Source of the DNA: Dastarcus helophoroides
Taxonomy: Eukaryota; Arthropoda; Insecta; Coleoptera; Bothrideridae
Length of the DNA: 64,000 nucleotides
Direction: 5' to 3'
Assembly (NCBI GenBank): GCA_028583605.1
Contig: CM053327.1
Coordinates: forward strand, 38,690,626 to 38,754,625
Part shown: positions 1 to 12,469 of the stretch, piece by piece
How positions within the stretch are numbered: position 1 is the first letter of the stretch
How the letters are laid out: every line of letters begins with the position of its first letter
Made by a program: the position numbers and the translations under genes
Notes under the pieces: model-generated
What the model was told of the DNA's origin: nothing
The model's database searches: none
What the model saw: the letters and a program-made list of their open reading frames with translations, nothing else

Positions 1-1364
1 GTCAAACTTGTACATTTTATGGTATTTGTACTGACTCTAATTACGGCTACGTACTGAGACTTACGATAAGCGGCAGTAAGAATTATTTTCGCATTGCAAT
101 GTTAGGAAAGATGATTAATATCTTGACGTTCGTTTCCCCACTAATGGCGCCAAATTCAAGTTTAGTGAATACGTTTGCATTTTTAATTGTATTTAATCTT
201 GTTTAAAAGGTGGTGGTGTCATCTTTCAGAATATAGCTAACATTAAAAGATAAATCCTAAGGCATCACTTACTGCTTTTTCTATTAATTCAAACATATAT
301 TTCATGTTTTGGCATCTAGAGGGCGGCGAAATGTTTGAATTTTTGGTTGTATTTAAATGTATTTAAATATTTAGGTTGAAAAACCAGTACTGTCATCTAT
401 TAGAATATAGTTAAACATTTTTAAAAAATCTACTTAATCTATCATTTCCTGCTTTTTCCATGAATTGAAACATGGATATTTCATATTTGAGCGTCTAGAG
501 GGCTAATTGCTGTATTCCTTAATTCATTGATAATTGACAATCTTCGAAATGCGGTTTTTTCAAAAGATTATAATCTTCTCCCCATTTTGATTAGAATTTG
601 GTGTAATTTGGGTAACTAACTTAAAACAAAATGGTAATAATATTCTACATGTAACAGTTTTTACAAAGTGTGACGTCATATTGTTTAATATAATGAAGGT
701 TAAAATAATTTAAAATTATTTTATTATGGTAAGGTTGCAAGTTGGTATTGAGAATTTTGTTAAAACAGATAATATTCTAAAAAAGGACAAACTTCCTTAA
801 AATTTCAACTTTTTCTAGATATTTTAAAAGTTGAGCAAAATTTAATTTTTTTTTTTTTTCAAAATTTTACTGCTTTTCTAAAACCCCGAGTTTAAAATGA
901 GAAGGTTTATTAGAAAAATTAACATTCAAAAAAAAAGTCTTAACATTGAATGAATGTGAGATATTTCAAAAAAATTCGACTATTGTGTCACAATTTTAAA
1001 TTTTCAAGAAATTTTGAATCATTAAACAAAAACAATAACTAATATTTGTAAAATTTTAATGTTTTTTTTATACAATGCTAATTTTATGTTAAATTTTAAC
1101 TATTTCTTCAAAACTGTTTCCCAATACAAATTACTAAATTATTTATTGACTGAATTTAAATGCTTGGTTTCTTTTGCAAACCTCATTAGAATACCTACTT
1201 ATTTCTTTCATTTTAACAGTTCAAGCCTAAAAAATGTTTTACCTAAACCGCCGCTGGAAGTATCATGAATTTCCTCAACAAAATATATCTAATAAATTAA
1301 ATAGAAAAACTCTAATACAATAGTATAAGTAGTACTAATAGTACTAATGACAACCTATTCCGAT
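1..1364. other. AT-rich non-coding sequence
   Basis: No gene is recognised. The stretch is strongly AT-rich, with many A and T runs between about 780 and 1060. The short open frames have no family features and I treat them as chance. It contains the diverged direct repeat listed separately. Confidence 0.5.
171..500 (+). repeat. Diverged direct repeat, two copies of ~165 bp
   Basis: Two adjacent blocks (about 171-333 and 334-500) share the same order of short motifs: a TTGTATTTAA block, then GTCATCT..TAGAATATAG, then CTGCTTTTTC, then a TCTAGAGGGC end (near 315 and 490). They are clearly diverged, so this is an old tandem duplication. The family is unknown. Confidence 0.6.
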
Positions 1365-1725
1365 GGCAATGTGCCGCCCTCTGAATTTGTATCTCAGGGG
1401 GCGCTACGCCTCTGATATCTGTCGATCACAGTTCTGGTAACGTTGGGCAACTTTCTTCTGTCACTGGTATGGAAAACTTAATAGCCCTATTATTTGTAGG
1501 ACGATAAAATTTAAAGTTAAATTTGGCGGTCAACCGCAATGACAGACATCTGCTTGACTGTCATCGGCGGCTCCCGCGCATTATTAGACATTAGAAAGAC
1601 AAGACGATTCAAGTTGTTGTACAGTCGTTCGTGTTAGAATATGGCAAGTGTGATCGAGTGAATAAATTTTGTTACTAGAAGACTTTATTATTTGACAGGC
1701 CGAGTAGCTACCTCTTACATATTAA
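1365..1725 (+). mobile_element. Possible LTR-like sequence with a poly(A) signal
   Basis: A block of higher complexity than its flanks. It opens near TGTGCCGCCCTCTG, contains an AATAAA at about 1661, and could end near TTACA. This composition resembles LTRs of insect copia-type elements. I found no convincing target-site duplication and no internal retroelement sequence, so this is a weak call. Confidence 0.2.
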
Positions 1726-2833
1726 AATTTTTGTTAGATTTCCATTACAAAATCCAAAACTAACTAAAAATAAATATAAACATTCAAAATACTATCAATT
1801 TTTAAAATGTTTGCAGGACCTAGTAAACTTTAAATCTGTAAAACCTTAAAGCTCAAATTAATTCAGTTTATTTTCTTAAAAGGACCAGATACGTACAATG
1901 TCGAACGAAAATTTATTTAAACATCGAAGTTATTAATGCATTTTATTCATTAAAGAAAGTTGTTTTTACATGGCTTACTATTTGAAATAAATATCATAAA
2001 TATTTTTTGAGACAACTACTGTGTTTCACTTTTGACTGAATTAGGAAAAGAAAATAATTCAATATAATGTCTATAATAAAAACTAAGCAGATATAATTTT
2101 CTCAGAAATTATTCAACATAAAAATACTTAATCGCATTATTGTGAAGATTTTGAGAAACTAAGCCAAAATGATTAGTGGTCTTTTTTTTAATCGGACTAC
2201 AAATAAAGAATTTTCAGCAGAATTTAAAACAAGCCGGTATTCAATTATCTTCTTAATGTCATGTTCATAGCCATAAAAGTCTGCAATACTTTGCCCATTT
2301 AACCGATTTTCTATCTCCACTAATAACGAAATCATAAATATTAGACGCTGGCGCTTGTTTATGAGTAAAGTAGGTACGGAGAGTAGAGTTCCCCGCACGG
2401 AGAGTATTTTAAATCCAAAACGAAACTCGTCGCGCAGCGATGTAGTAATTTAGAAAGAGAAGTCGCGAAATGCGATAGAGGATGCGGCATTTCAACGTTG
2501 CCGCTAGCGAAAGGGCCTAACGTACGAGCCATACAATTTCACTTGGTCAAATATGCGCAAAGGCCACACGGTACGTAGCACATATAATGCATATAGACCT
2601 CCAGCGCCAGCGGCAAAGTGCTGAACTAACCGGACACTTTTGCCGGTACCAGGTGGTCGAAATGACCTTCTGCAAAATTTTCGGTTATGAGCTCTAAATA
2701 GCATTCCGAAGACATGGGCGAATTTTAAACTGGGGTACGTTGTGACCTGCAGACCTGGAGGCCACAGCGAAATATAAGAGGTCACAGCGAATGCTACATA
2801 TAATTTTTGCAGGTCACATAGTACATGTTGCAA

Positions 2834-2835
<2 letters not shown>
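1726..2835. other. Non-coding sequence, nothing recognised
   Basis: AT-rich to about 2400, then GC-richer to 2830. The GC-rich part holds open frames on the minus strand (2159-2398, 2504-2833) that match no family I know. It ends at a TA microsatellite. Confidence 0.4.

Positions 2836-2886
<51 letters not shown>
2836..2886. repeat. (TA)n microsatellite
   Basis: About 25 uninterrupted TA units sit directly at the left edge of the ~535-bp satellite array. TATATATATAAAA also marks the unit boundaries inside that array (3415-3428, 3947-3958), so the run may be an expanded unit junction. Confidence 0.95.
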
Positions 2887-2890
<4 letters not shown>

Positions 2891-4570
2891 CCCCCGAAAC
2901 TTAACTCGTCTTATGTATTTTCGATATTAGAAGAAATATTTTTAAAATTCGTTTCAGAACTTGACCATTCATTCCACAAACTAAAGCTTTAAGAGAGTTC
3001 TAAGATTTCGTTCGATCACCCTTATTTGCCTATGAACTATGTGATTCTTTTCGGGATTTTTGTTCCACGCCCTTTTTAGTGTTTGCTAGTTTTAATGAAT
3101 TTTGAATTGTCTTTTAGTAAACTTGTCAACTCTAAGCGCAAGGTTTGTATATAGAACCCCCAAAATCTACCTCGACTTTTGTGTTTTTGATACCACAGCA
3201 ACTATTTTTAGAACTTTTTCTATAATTTGACTATCCACCCACCCAGTATATTGCATCTCTGGGAAGAACGCTTGATTTTATGATTTCGTTCGATCACCCT
3301 TATTCGCCCCTGAACTATATGAAGTTCCTTCTGGATTTCTTTGCCTACGCCATTTTAAGCACTTGAAGACTGCAACAACAAATTGTTAACATTTTTTGGG
3401 CATTCTATCTGTAGTGTATATATATAAAACCTCCGAAACTTAACTCGTCTTATGTATTTTCGATATTACAAGAAATATGTTAAGAATTCGTTTTAGAACC
3501 ACTCCACAAACTGAAGCTTTAAGAGAGTTCTAAGATTTCGTTCGATCACCCTTATTTGCCTATGAACTATGTGATTCTTTTCGGGATTTTTGTTCCACGC
3601 CCTTTTTAGTGTTTGCTAGTTTTAATGAATTTTGAATTGTCTTTTAGTAAACTTGTCAACTCTAAGCGCAAGGTTTGTATATAGAACCCCCAATATTTAC
3701 CTCCACTTTTGTGTTTTTGGTACCACAGCAACTATTTTTAGAACTTTTTCCGAAATTTGACTATTCACCCACCCAGTATATTGGATCTCTGAGAAGAACG
3801 CTTGATTTTATGATTTCGTTCGATCACCCTTATTTGCCCGTGAACTATATGGAGTTCCTTCTGGATTTCTTTGCCTACGCCATTTTAAGCACTTGAAGAC
3901 TGCAACAACAAATTGTTAACATTTTTTGGGCATTCTATCTGTAGTGTATATATATAAAATCCCCGAAACTTAACTCGTCTTATGTATTTTCGATATTACA
4001 AGAAATATGTTAAGAATTCGTTTTAGAACTTGACCATCCACTCCACAAACTGAAGCTTTAAGAGAGTTCTAAGATTTCGTTCGATCACCCTTATTTGCCT
4101 ATGAACTATGTGATTCTTTTCGGGATTTTTGTTCCACGCCCTTTTTAGTGTTTGCTAGTTTTAATGAATTTTGAATTGTCTCTTAGTAAACTTGTCAAGT
4201 CCCAACGTAAGGTATGTAAATAGAATACCCAAAATCTAACCTAATTTTTGTGTCTCCGGTACCTCACCAATTATTTTTAATACTCGTCGTGGAATTGGAC
4301 CACCTACTTACCCTGTCAATTGCATTTCTAACAAAAACGATTGATTTTAAAATTTCGTTCGATCAACCTTATGTGCCCGTGAACTATGGAATTGTTGTTA
4401 GGTTTAACGCTGTAACAATAAAATTTAAATATTTTCTAGGCCTCTATTTGCCCCTAAACCCCCGAAACTTGGGTCGTTTTGTATATCTCCTGTACGATAC
4501 GGTTATTTATTTTTAGAACTTGTTGCGGAACTTGCAACGCAAACTGCAAATCTAAGGGCCGGTTTAATCA
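2887..4570 (+). repeat. Tandem satellite, ~535-bp units made of two related halves
   Basis: Units begin at CGAAACTTAACTCG near 2896, 3434 and 3964, giving spacings of 538 and 530 bp. Each unit holds two diverged halves of ~265 bp, both carrying a GATTTCGTTCGATCACCCTT motif followed by a TGAACTAT motif, so the array was built from dimers. The third unit decays after about 4200. Short open frames occur inside (for example 3675-3896), but they follow the repeat and show no known domain, so I do not call them genes. Confidence 0.9.
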
Positions 4571-5189
4571 CCTTTTAGGTACTGGTAATACAATCTGACG
4601 GAGAACACAATCTGACAGAAAAGCGTTGATTCACTCTCTGATAAATAAAAATCTTCTGATGTATTGCTTATCAGAGGGATAAATTTATCTGTTATTAGAT
4701 CCATCAGATAACTGATTTTTCAGAGAAATTATAACGTCAATTTTTATTTGCATACAAATTACTATAGGTTTCGAAAATGTTTTTATGCAAAATTGTTAAT
4801 TTAGTTAAAAATCCTAAGAACTAAAGCTGGATAATGTAATATAAGAGAAAGTTGTGTTTTAGGAAAGAAAGTGTAAGTCATATGTATTTTAAATATTTTA
4901 AGAAACAATCTGGTTGTAGCAAATATAAGATGTTCATACATTACGTATTACCCTCAATTTCAAAAACTGAAATACAAATCTTGCTTCCTGAAACCAAGAA
5001 AGATTTGTATTTCAATTTTTGAAGATCAACAAGGACCAATCCGTTCCACCAAAACCCTCAATTTGGTAACTGTCAGATAAATTTAGATGAAACAACAACA
5101 ATTTGTAGCTGTTTTCTGGTAAATTGATCTTATAGGTGGCTACCAACAAGTTTGTCAGCAGTTAAATAAATTGGTCCTAAAGAGGAATG
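4571..5189. other. Interrupting sequence inside the satellite
   Basis: This separates the main array from an outlying copy. It has several CAGATAA/CTCTGATAAA-type inverted motifs at 4600-4730, possibly a small MITE, and a fragment of the palindromic foldback module at 4968-5055. Confidence 0.4.
4968..5055. repeat. Palindromic foldback module, short copy
   Basis: CTGAAATACAAATCTTG, then CTGAAACCAAGAAAG, then its own complement (GATTTGTATTTCAATTTTTG), then CAACAAGGACC..CCGTTCCACCAAAA. The same module occurs at about 12.47-13.03, 15.38, 15.68-15.82, 18.97-19.17, 25.15-25.33, 28.2-28.33, 29.72 and 38.47 kb. Its function and family are unknown. Confidence 0.75.
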
Positions 5190-5570
5190 TCGTATTCTCA
5201 GATTTCGTTCGATTACCCTTATCTGCCCGTGAACTATTTTTTTTTTCGGGTTTCCTTTTCCACGTTCTTTTAAGCGCTTTCTAGTTCTATTTAATTTTGA
5301 ATTGTCTTTTTGTAAGTCTGTTAACTTTAAGAACAGGGTATGTGTATAGAACCCACGAAATTTAACTTGTTTTTTATCTTTCCGGAACCACACCAACTAT
5401 TTTTTGAACTCGTCGTGGAATTTGACTATTTATCCACCCAGTAAATTGCATCTCTAAGACTAACGCTTAATTTTATGATTTCGTTCGATCACCCTTATGT
5501 GCCAGTGAACTATGGAGTTCCTTCTGGGTTTTTCCGTCCACACCATTTTGAGTCTTTGAAGGCTGCAAAA
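5190..5570 (+). repeat. Outlying copy of the ~535-bp satellite
   Basis: It repeats the GATTTCGTTCGAT(C/T)ACCCTTAT motif twice (about 5203 and 5478), each followed by a GTGAACTAT motif, with the intervening satellite sequence in the same order as at 3-4.5 kb but more diverged. Confidence 0.8.
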
Positions 5571-8500
5571 ATAAAATTTAGACATTTTTAAAGTATTTTG
5601 ATTTATTTATTTCGAAATTTTGTTTTTAATGTGAAAATATGTCAATTTATTCCTGAAATTTAAGAATTTAATAACTTGTATTCTTCATTCATTCTACTTC
5701 ATTTTATGTTATTTCATTTTTGATCAGATTGCTTTACTAAACTCTACATTTTTAAAAGATAATTGAATAAATATCAACGGTGCATTTTCAATCTTCCAAT
5801 TGACATAAACGACATCAAAGCAAAATATCAAACAGAAAGAAATCTGTTTTAAATTAAATTCAGACACACCGAGTGAAATGTTTAATTAAATCGAAACCTT
5901 CAAACTACTTTCTGAGGCTAGTTGCATTAGATTCACTTGAACAGCTCCCCAAAGAGCACATTTTCCAGGCAACACATTTAATTTAAATTTAAAAACGGCT
6001 TATTCTAATCCTTACTACTTTCCTGGAAAATCAGCCTGATAATCCGCCCTATCAAGTTAATTTTGTTAATGCATTCCCCATTTCGTCAACACGAAATAGA
6101 GCGAAAATGTCTACCAAAAATTCACGAAGAGTGCCAAGATTTTAAAATGCCTCGTCAAATTTACCAAAAGTACCAGCTCATATCCTGCATGCATAGGAGG
6201 AAATTTATACGGTGGAAGCGAGCCGATAAGGCCGATTATCGATCCGACTTTTGTAAACCTGCCTCCTGTGTCTGTACACCGTTCATTCGGCTTTTGTAAA
6301 CACAAAAACATTACTATCAGTTACGTTTTAGAGTCCTGCTCGATGTCGACTCTCATCCGGCGGCACAAAGGAAGAATGGAGATAAACCAAAATCACGTGC
6401 GGCTTTTAGGTCGATCTGGGACACTTTTGCCTCCGCTTGAAAATGTCTATTTAGCGGGAAGTAAGCGATCGTAGCTTTGTCGAGAGAAGGTCGATGATGA
6501 AATAAATTAGAGCGCCACGGTGCGGTCGCAGGAAGCTTGAGCAAAGTTGGGACAGCTGTAATGGATTTTAAAACAACCCTTAGATATGCAAAGGAGGCCG
6601 TGAAACTAATTTCGATCCTGTCCGTGGCGAAAGAAATATAGTCGAAGAAGTTTTGTCCTCTGATTTTTACCGATTATTATTTTTTCATCCAATTTAGGCC
6701 GCAGAACTCTGGAGATTGCACCAAGTGGATGGTCACGTGAACGTTGCTTGGATCGAATCGTGCGATAATATTGAATTTACCTTTATAGCACATGACTCCC
6801 TCAGCTGCTTTGAGAAAAAGAAATTATTTCGAAAGACTTTTATATATTTTTTGTCTTCTAGCTACTTTTGAGTGTTTGGATTTACGCCTGAAGGTTCTGT
6901 GCTAAGGCTTATTAGCTTCTTAAGCTTGACAGCCTTGAAATTTTGTAGTTATTTTAGGATATTTGTGGTTAGGTACTTTGGCAACCAAGGATTTGTGTCT
7001 GATTTCATTTTTTCTACGAGTCTTGAAGGTCCTTGGTAGTTGATGGCTTTCTTAGTTCTTCCTGATAATACTTCTGAGAGTCAGGACAGACTTCTGTTTT
7101 TTCTTGTACGGTAATTACAATGCTTACACTTCCTGGATAACCTTGAAGAAGTGTAATTTTTTGCCAAGTCTTCAATTGCTTTCGATAGATAAGTCTGACG
7201 ACTTGGAGCTACTTCTAAAGACTATGTAATAGTTTTCAGAATTCTTGTAAACATCTGAGAGTCTTAACTTTTTTTAGAATTACTCTGTGTTGTCGTAGTA
7301 GTTGTGTCCCAATAGCTAAGATATAGAGAGAGGTATTTAAAACTTGTGGTAGCATTATTTTCCTTACAGATATATTGTCACTAACAGATGATTACATCGA
7401 TTGTCTTTGCGGTCATCATGGTTAACAATATCGAGCTGAAATCGTTCCTTAGACCTATTTTAGCAGTTATCCAAATGATATTAAAAAATTGAACTCTGTT
7501 TAGACAAGATTTTGCAACATTTCATCGACTTGGGCCAACTTGAAAGGTTTCCTCATTCAATATCTTACAAAATTCCAAGATACGACTTCAGCTTGATATT
7601 GTTACTCATGCAAAATATGAAACCCTTGTAGCTGCGATCCAGTTCAAAAGCGACGCTTTCGAGACACGTGTATATGCGCCTTTCCCATTTCGTCGAAACC
7701 GCGGCTTCGCATTCAAATTTAGGGCCGATAAATTAGGCGTTATTTTCGCATTGATGGGGAAATATGTTGTCGTGCGGCGAGATGCGCCATATCTATTTGT
7801 ATTCGGGGAAATACCCGACAAAAATAGCCCCGAAAATAAATTTCGCTTAAGGCCGCAAAGCCGCGCAGATTCTCCTCTAGAGATATTACCATCTTATACG
7901 TCAAATAAAGTTTGGAGAGGCTCAGCGAGATGGTGAAGGCACGTGTTATACGTTTTTGCGGTATACGCTAAATATTTATTCAAATTCTAACTCTTAGCGC
8001 AAATCTCGCTTGTGAAACAAGCTGACAAATTCGATATTTCGCAACGGAACAAAGGGACGACGGCAGCAAGAATATTAATAGAGTCGCAAATCGGGGCCCA
8101 GAAATGCGAAACTGTTGAATTATTCGCGTCGAATGACATTAAAATTTAACACCATTTTTCATTACGAAGGCGAAAATAAACAGTATATATTTGGATCAGG
8201 ACGCGGCAACGGAAGCAGAAAAAAAGGAATATCAGATTGTATATTGGTATTTTTTTGCCGGGAAACATGCTAAGCTGCTTTTTATTCCGAGCTTATCGAA
8301 AAACTTTCGATGAATGTCGATTTTATCGAAATAAATACGATACATTTCCGATGCTATTATGTTTCGAACGAAATTCATAAATATTCATGAGGGTTCTTTA
8401 TAAAAATTAACTGGGAGATCAATGTTAAACCGGCTTATATCTCTGCTGCGTTTGCAAATGGGTCGGTTTTTTATTCGAACTCTGCCACAGATTTTATGTG

Positions 8501-9558
8501 TTGTTGCTGTTCATTGTATGTATGTATATTTGAATATACATTGTATGTATATTTGAAAAAACCCCGCCACATTTTGCCATCCGGAAGCTAAGGCTGCAGA
8601 TATTCTGTAATTAGTCGCTTTATCTTAATTAGTTTTGTATTCGTAGGTCTTTTATTAAATTTCATGAAGAGATTATTGTCAATGATGCTATTGATAATGA
8701 AACTCATCTGTTAGTAATCGTAGAGTATATAGATCCCTTTGGTGGAATTTGCTAGATGGTTATTACTGCGGAGTGACTCATGTGCAGCTATACAGTTGAA
8801 CACCGTCTAGAATGTTCTGAATGAGATGGAAACTTCCGGAGCAAGTGTAGGATATAATTACACGAGTTTGTTTAATGCAATATTTATGTCATTCGATGTA
8901 TTAGGTGATGTTTCTTCGTTAAATAAGTTGTTTAAACTCACGACATATTCTTTTAATCAAATCGCTTACATGCAACAATCACATCATCCAATCAACACAT
9001 ATAACGACTTCTGTATAATTTCTTAGTTACTTCAGGGGCCAAATCAACCCCTCATTGTCCTTTAAGTGTTGACACGCGTGCATGTCATTGCAATGCACCC
9101 GAACACGGCTAAAAATCCGGAAATAAACCCGGCATGACACGCCATAGCTTCTTAGCGTACGACACACGTTATGAAAGGATTTCTTGAGTGACAGGACCAA
9201 TATAGTTGGAAATTTTCGTTTCATTAAACTGTCAGGAATTTGCGTGAATAATTGCCGTTTTTCAGGTTGACTTACTCATGCAAGCGACGACGAAATAACT
9301 ACCCTACTTTTTCATTAGTAAGTGTGCCACTTTAGGCGGAATCACAGGACATGAGAGATGTAAGAGTCATTTGTCAGATTTAGTCGGAACGTGTAACAAG
9401 TTAAATTAACTTGGGGAAAGGTGATGGCGCAAGTAGATAACTTGTTAAAAGAAAAAATTGTTTACTTGTTAAGAAACCTGAAATATATTTCTTGTTCTCT
9501 CCTTCTGGATAATCACTTTAAAGTAACTTTAATACCCTAGCGACCAGAAGAAGTAAGA
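5571..9558. other. Non-coding sequence, no gene recognised
   Basis: Moderate complexity, with GC-richer patches at 6050-6550 and 7600-8400. Open frames (6063-6299, 6268-6474, 7606-7821, 7751-7936, 8826-9026, 9027-9224) are under 80 codons, overlap on opposite strands and show no recognisable domain. It could be intergenic or intronic host DNA. A small duplication of TGTATGTATATTTGAA lies near 8520-8560. Confidence 0.4.
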
Positions 9559-10480
9559 GCTTAAAAGCTGATGAAGAAAAAACAACAGAAGGCACCCATC
9601 TTCAGGATTAGAGAAGTAGAGAAAAACTTGCAAAACACTCTCAGAAGGAACCAAAAGAATAACAGCTTTTTCATAAGAAGGTTAGATGCTGCTTAAAAGC
9701 TGATGAAGAGAAAACAACAGAAGGCACCCATCTTGAGGATTGGAGAAGTAGACAAAAATTTGCAAAATACTCTCAGAAGAAGCCGGAAGAGTAACAGCTT
9801 TTTTATAAGAAGGTTAGATGCTGCTTAAAAGCTGATGAAGAGAAAAAAACAGAAGGCACCCATTTTCAGGATTGGAGAAATAGAGAAAAATTTGCAAAAT
9901 ACTCTCAGAAGCAGTCGGAAGAATAATAGCTTTTTCATAAGAAGGTTAGATGCTGCTTAAAAGCCGATGAAGAGAAAACAACAGAAGGCACCCATCTTGA
10001 GGATTGGAGAAGTAGAGAAAAATTTGCAAAATACTCTCAGAAGCAGCCGGAAGAATAACAGCTTTTTCATAAGAAGGTTAGATGCTGCTTAAAAGCTGAT
10101 GAAGAGAAAACAACAGAAGGCACCCATCTTGAGGATTGGAGAAATAGAGAAAAATTTGCAAAGTACTCTCAGAAGTAGCCGAAAGAATAACAGCGTTTTC
10201 ATAAGAAGGTTAGATGCTGCTTAAAAGCTGATGAAGAGAAAACAACAGAAGGCACCCATCTTGAGGATTGGAGAAGTAGAGAAAAATTTGCAAAATACTC
10301 TCAGAAGAAGCCGGAAGAATAACAGCTTTTTCAGAAGAAGGTTAGATGCTGCTTAAAAGCTGATGAAGAGAAAATAACAGAATAGCATCTGGGCGATCGG
10401 ACAACTGGTAAAAAACTTGCAGCTGGAAGTAACTGGGAGAATAAGAGCTTGTTCATAAGAAGGTTGGAATTACGTACATG
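9559..10480 (+). repeat. Tandem array of ~132-bp units
   Basis: GCTTAAAAGCTGATGAAG recurs near 9559, 9691, 9822, 9955, 10087, 10219 and 10351, a steady 131-133 bp. The unit length is 44 codons, but each unit has a stop in the frames I read, so it is not an open coding repeat now. The last unit degenerates after about 10390. Confidence 0.92.
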
Positions 10481-10666
10481 TTTTTTACTTCTGAAGAGGT
10501 ACTAAGAGAGGCCCCACCAACATTCAAATCAACAGTTACTGGAACTAGATACGGATCTCTAAGAGCCAGAAGAACCAAATACTATACGTCTTGTTATCGT
10601 GGTTAGTATTGTTAAAAGATCTAACAAATCAAATTAATAAAGTGGCCATCCATTTCTGGCTGTCTA

Positions 10667-10694
10667 CGTGACGTTATATCCATATAACGTCACG
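10667..10694. repeat. Perfect 28-bp palindrome with two TGACGT cores
   Basis: Two 13-bp arms (CGTGACGTTATAT and its complement) are separated by CC. Each arm carries TGACGT, the half-site bound by CREB/ATF-type bZIP factors. No gene start is visible nearby, so a regulatory role is only a possibility. Confidence 0.6.
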
Positions 10695-10821
10695 AATACA
10701 AACATATGCGAACGGAAATCAAAACCCACATTTCCAAAATATGTGTACGACCAGAACTAACCTATGATACTGTGGCCAGAATGGACACCTAAAAGACCAA
10801 GAATATGATGAGATCGTCTAA

Positions 10822-11395
10822 ATGAAGACCTTGAGAATAATAGCAGGCAATACTCTCTGGGATCGAGTCAGAAACGATGACATTAAAAGAACATGTGCAG
10901 TCCAAGACCTTGAGAATAATAGCAGCAATACTCTCTGGAATCGAGTCAGAACCGATGACATTAGAAGAACAAGTGCAGTCCACGACCTTGAGAATAATAG
11001 CAGGCAATACTCTCTGGGATCGAGTCAGAAACGATGACATTAGGAGAACAAGTGCAGTCCACGACCTTGAGAATAATAGCAGGCAATACTCTTTGAGATC
11101 GAGTCAGAAACGATGACATTAGAAGAACATGTGCAGTCCAAGACCTTGAGAATAACAGCAGGCAATACTCTCTGGGATCGAGTCAGAAACGATGACATTG
11201 GAACATGTGCAGTCCAAGACCTTGAGAATAATAGCAGGCAATACTCTCTGGAATCGAGTCAGAAACGATGATATTAAAAGAACAAGTGCAGTCCACGACC
11301 TTGAGAATAATAGCAGGCAATACTCTCTGGGATTGAGTCAGAAACGAAGACATTAGAAGAAGGTGTGCAGTCCAAGACCCAGTAAAATGATGGAG
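10822..11395 (+). repeat. 79-bp tandem array derived from an RTE-like reverse transcriptase end
   Basis: Seven units start at TTGAGAATAA near 10831, 10910, 10988, 11067, 11146, 11222 and 11301. The first unit reads LRIIAGNTLWDRVRND, which matches the conserved segment just after the RT domain of RTE/BovB-type non-LTR retrotransposons. The array is followed in the right order by the C-terminal tail of such a protein. The 79-bp period shifts frame in every unit, so the array cannot encode a continuous protein. It is an expansion of a piece of a transposon gene into a satellite. Confidence 0.8.
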
Positions 11396-11400
11396 ACAGG

Positions 11401-11553
11401 GAAGAAGACTGGCACGAACACGTAAAAAGACTAGACCCAAACAGAAAAGTCCGCATTGCACTGGAAGGCAAACCAAAAGGACAGCGTTCCCCTGGAAGAC
11501 CACCCAAAAGGTGGCGAGACAGCTGGGACTTCATATCACAAGAACAATCATAG
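11401..11553 (+). pseudogene. RTE-like non-LTR retrotransposon, C-terminal fragment of the polymerase
   Basis: About 50 codons end in a stop at 11551-11553. They include HEHVKRLD, KVRIALEGKPKGQRSPGRP and PKRWRDSW. This basic GRP..RW tail is a hallmark of the end of RTE-type endonuclease/reverse transcriptase proteins, which copy element RNA at a nicked target. Only the tail remains. The RT and endonuclease domains are absent and the segment just upstream was amplified into a 79-bp array. Family assignment is from motif recall and the clade is likely rather than proven. Confidence 0.75.
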
Positions 11554-12469
11554 AATACGGTTAAAGAACAGATCAGCAAGATGATCTACTAAAAGCAAAA
11601 GAAGAAGAAGACGAAGAAGAAGAATAAAAAGTTTTTGGAAGGAGATTTGGATTTGCAAGAGGATAAACATTCACGCATTAGAAATTTAGAAGACAAACCC
11701 TTGCCTTAGAAGAAACCAATAAGAGATTTATAACTCCCAAAAGTAACTGAAGATTTCTATGTAAAACTAAAAGATTTAGCGAGTTACCTTAACAGTCAAC
11801 ATATCTGGTAGAAAGTCCTCAAAAGTAACTGTAAAATCTTAGGAGTATCCAAAAATAAATACCCAAGAAAAAATAAAGAATGAAAATGACAAAAAAAATT
11901 TACCTACACAGTAAAGTACAAGAGCAGCTTTCAAGGAATATAATACTGGTTAAATTTTCTCTTCTACTGAGGTCGGTGGTCAGGCATTTTGGAAGCATTG
12001 GTGTGACTTCCACCATCTGGAAGAACCAGCACCATGTCGGTCTTGTTATTAGCCTTCCTGCTTAGTGGATGGCTTAGTGTTTGTGTTTATTTCGAGTAGT
12101 TTTCTCTTTAAAAGGGTTTGCTGTGGTCTGCCACTGGACCGTCTAGAGCTGTAGTAGCTGGAAGAGCTGTAGTATGTAGTCTGTTACTTCGTTAGGACGT
12201 GGAGTCCAGATGGAACTATAAATGGCAGTGACAAACTTTGGGCCACAATGCACATTCTTTCCATAGAGGAACTTTTTTCTGGATAAATAATAGATTGTTT
12301 CATTTGTGGAACTTCAAAGAATTTCTACATCAGTTTTCATCGCAATCGCTTTAGTAGTTAAGCGGCAAAAGGGCAACAAACAGACGAGCAGATAAACACC
12401 GTTTCGTTTTTATACGTTAGTATGGAAAAGGATTGTACCGAAATTGGTATTTTGAAAGCAAAAATTAAA
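11554..12469. other. Non-coding sequence, nothing recognised
   Basis: It starts with an AAGAAGAAGA-rich stretch (about 11590-11630), which could be the tail region of the RTE-like copy. The rest has no recognisable gene or repeat apart from faint AAAGTAACT motifs shared with 9.5 and 14.1 kb. Confidence 0.35.

Noticed and set aside
2504..2833. 109-codon minus-strand open frame
   Set aside because: No recognisable family. It lies directly against a TA microsatellite and satellite array.
9559..10400. Hammerhead in the 132-bp array (CTGATGA present in most units)
   Set aside because: CTGATGA is followed by AGAGAAAAC without a stem II hairpin or matching stem I, so the core match is chance.
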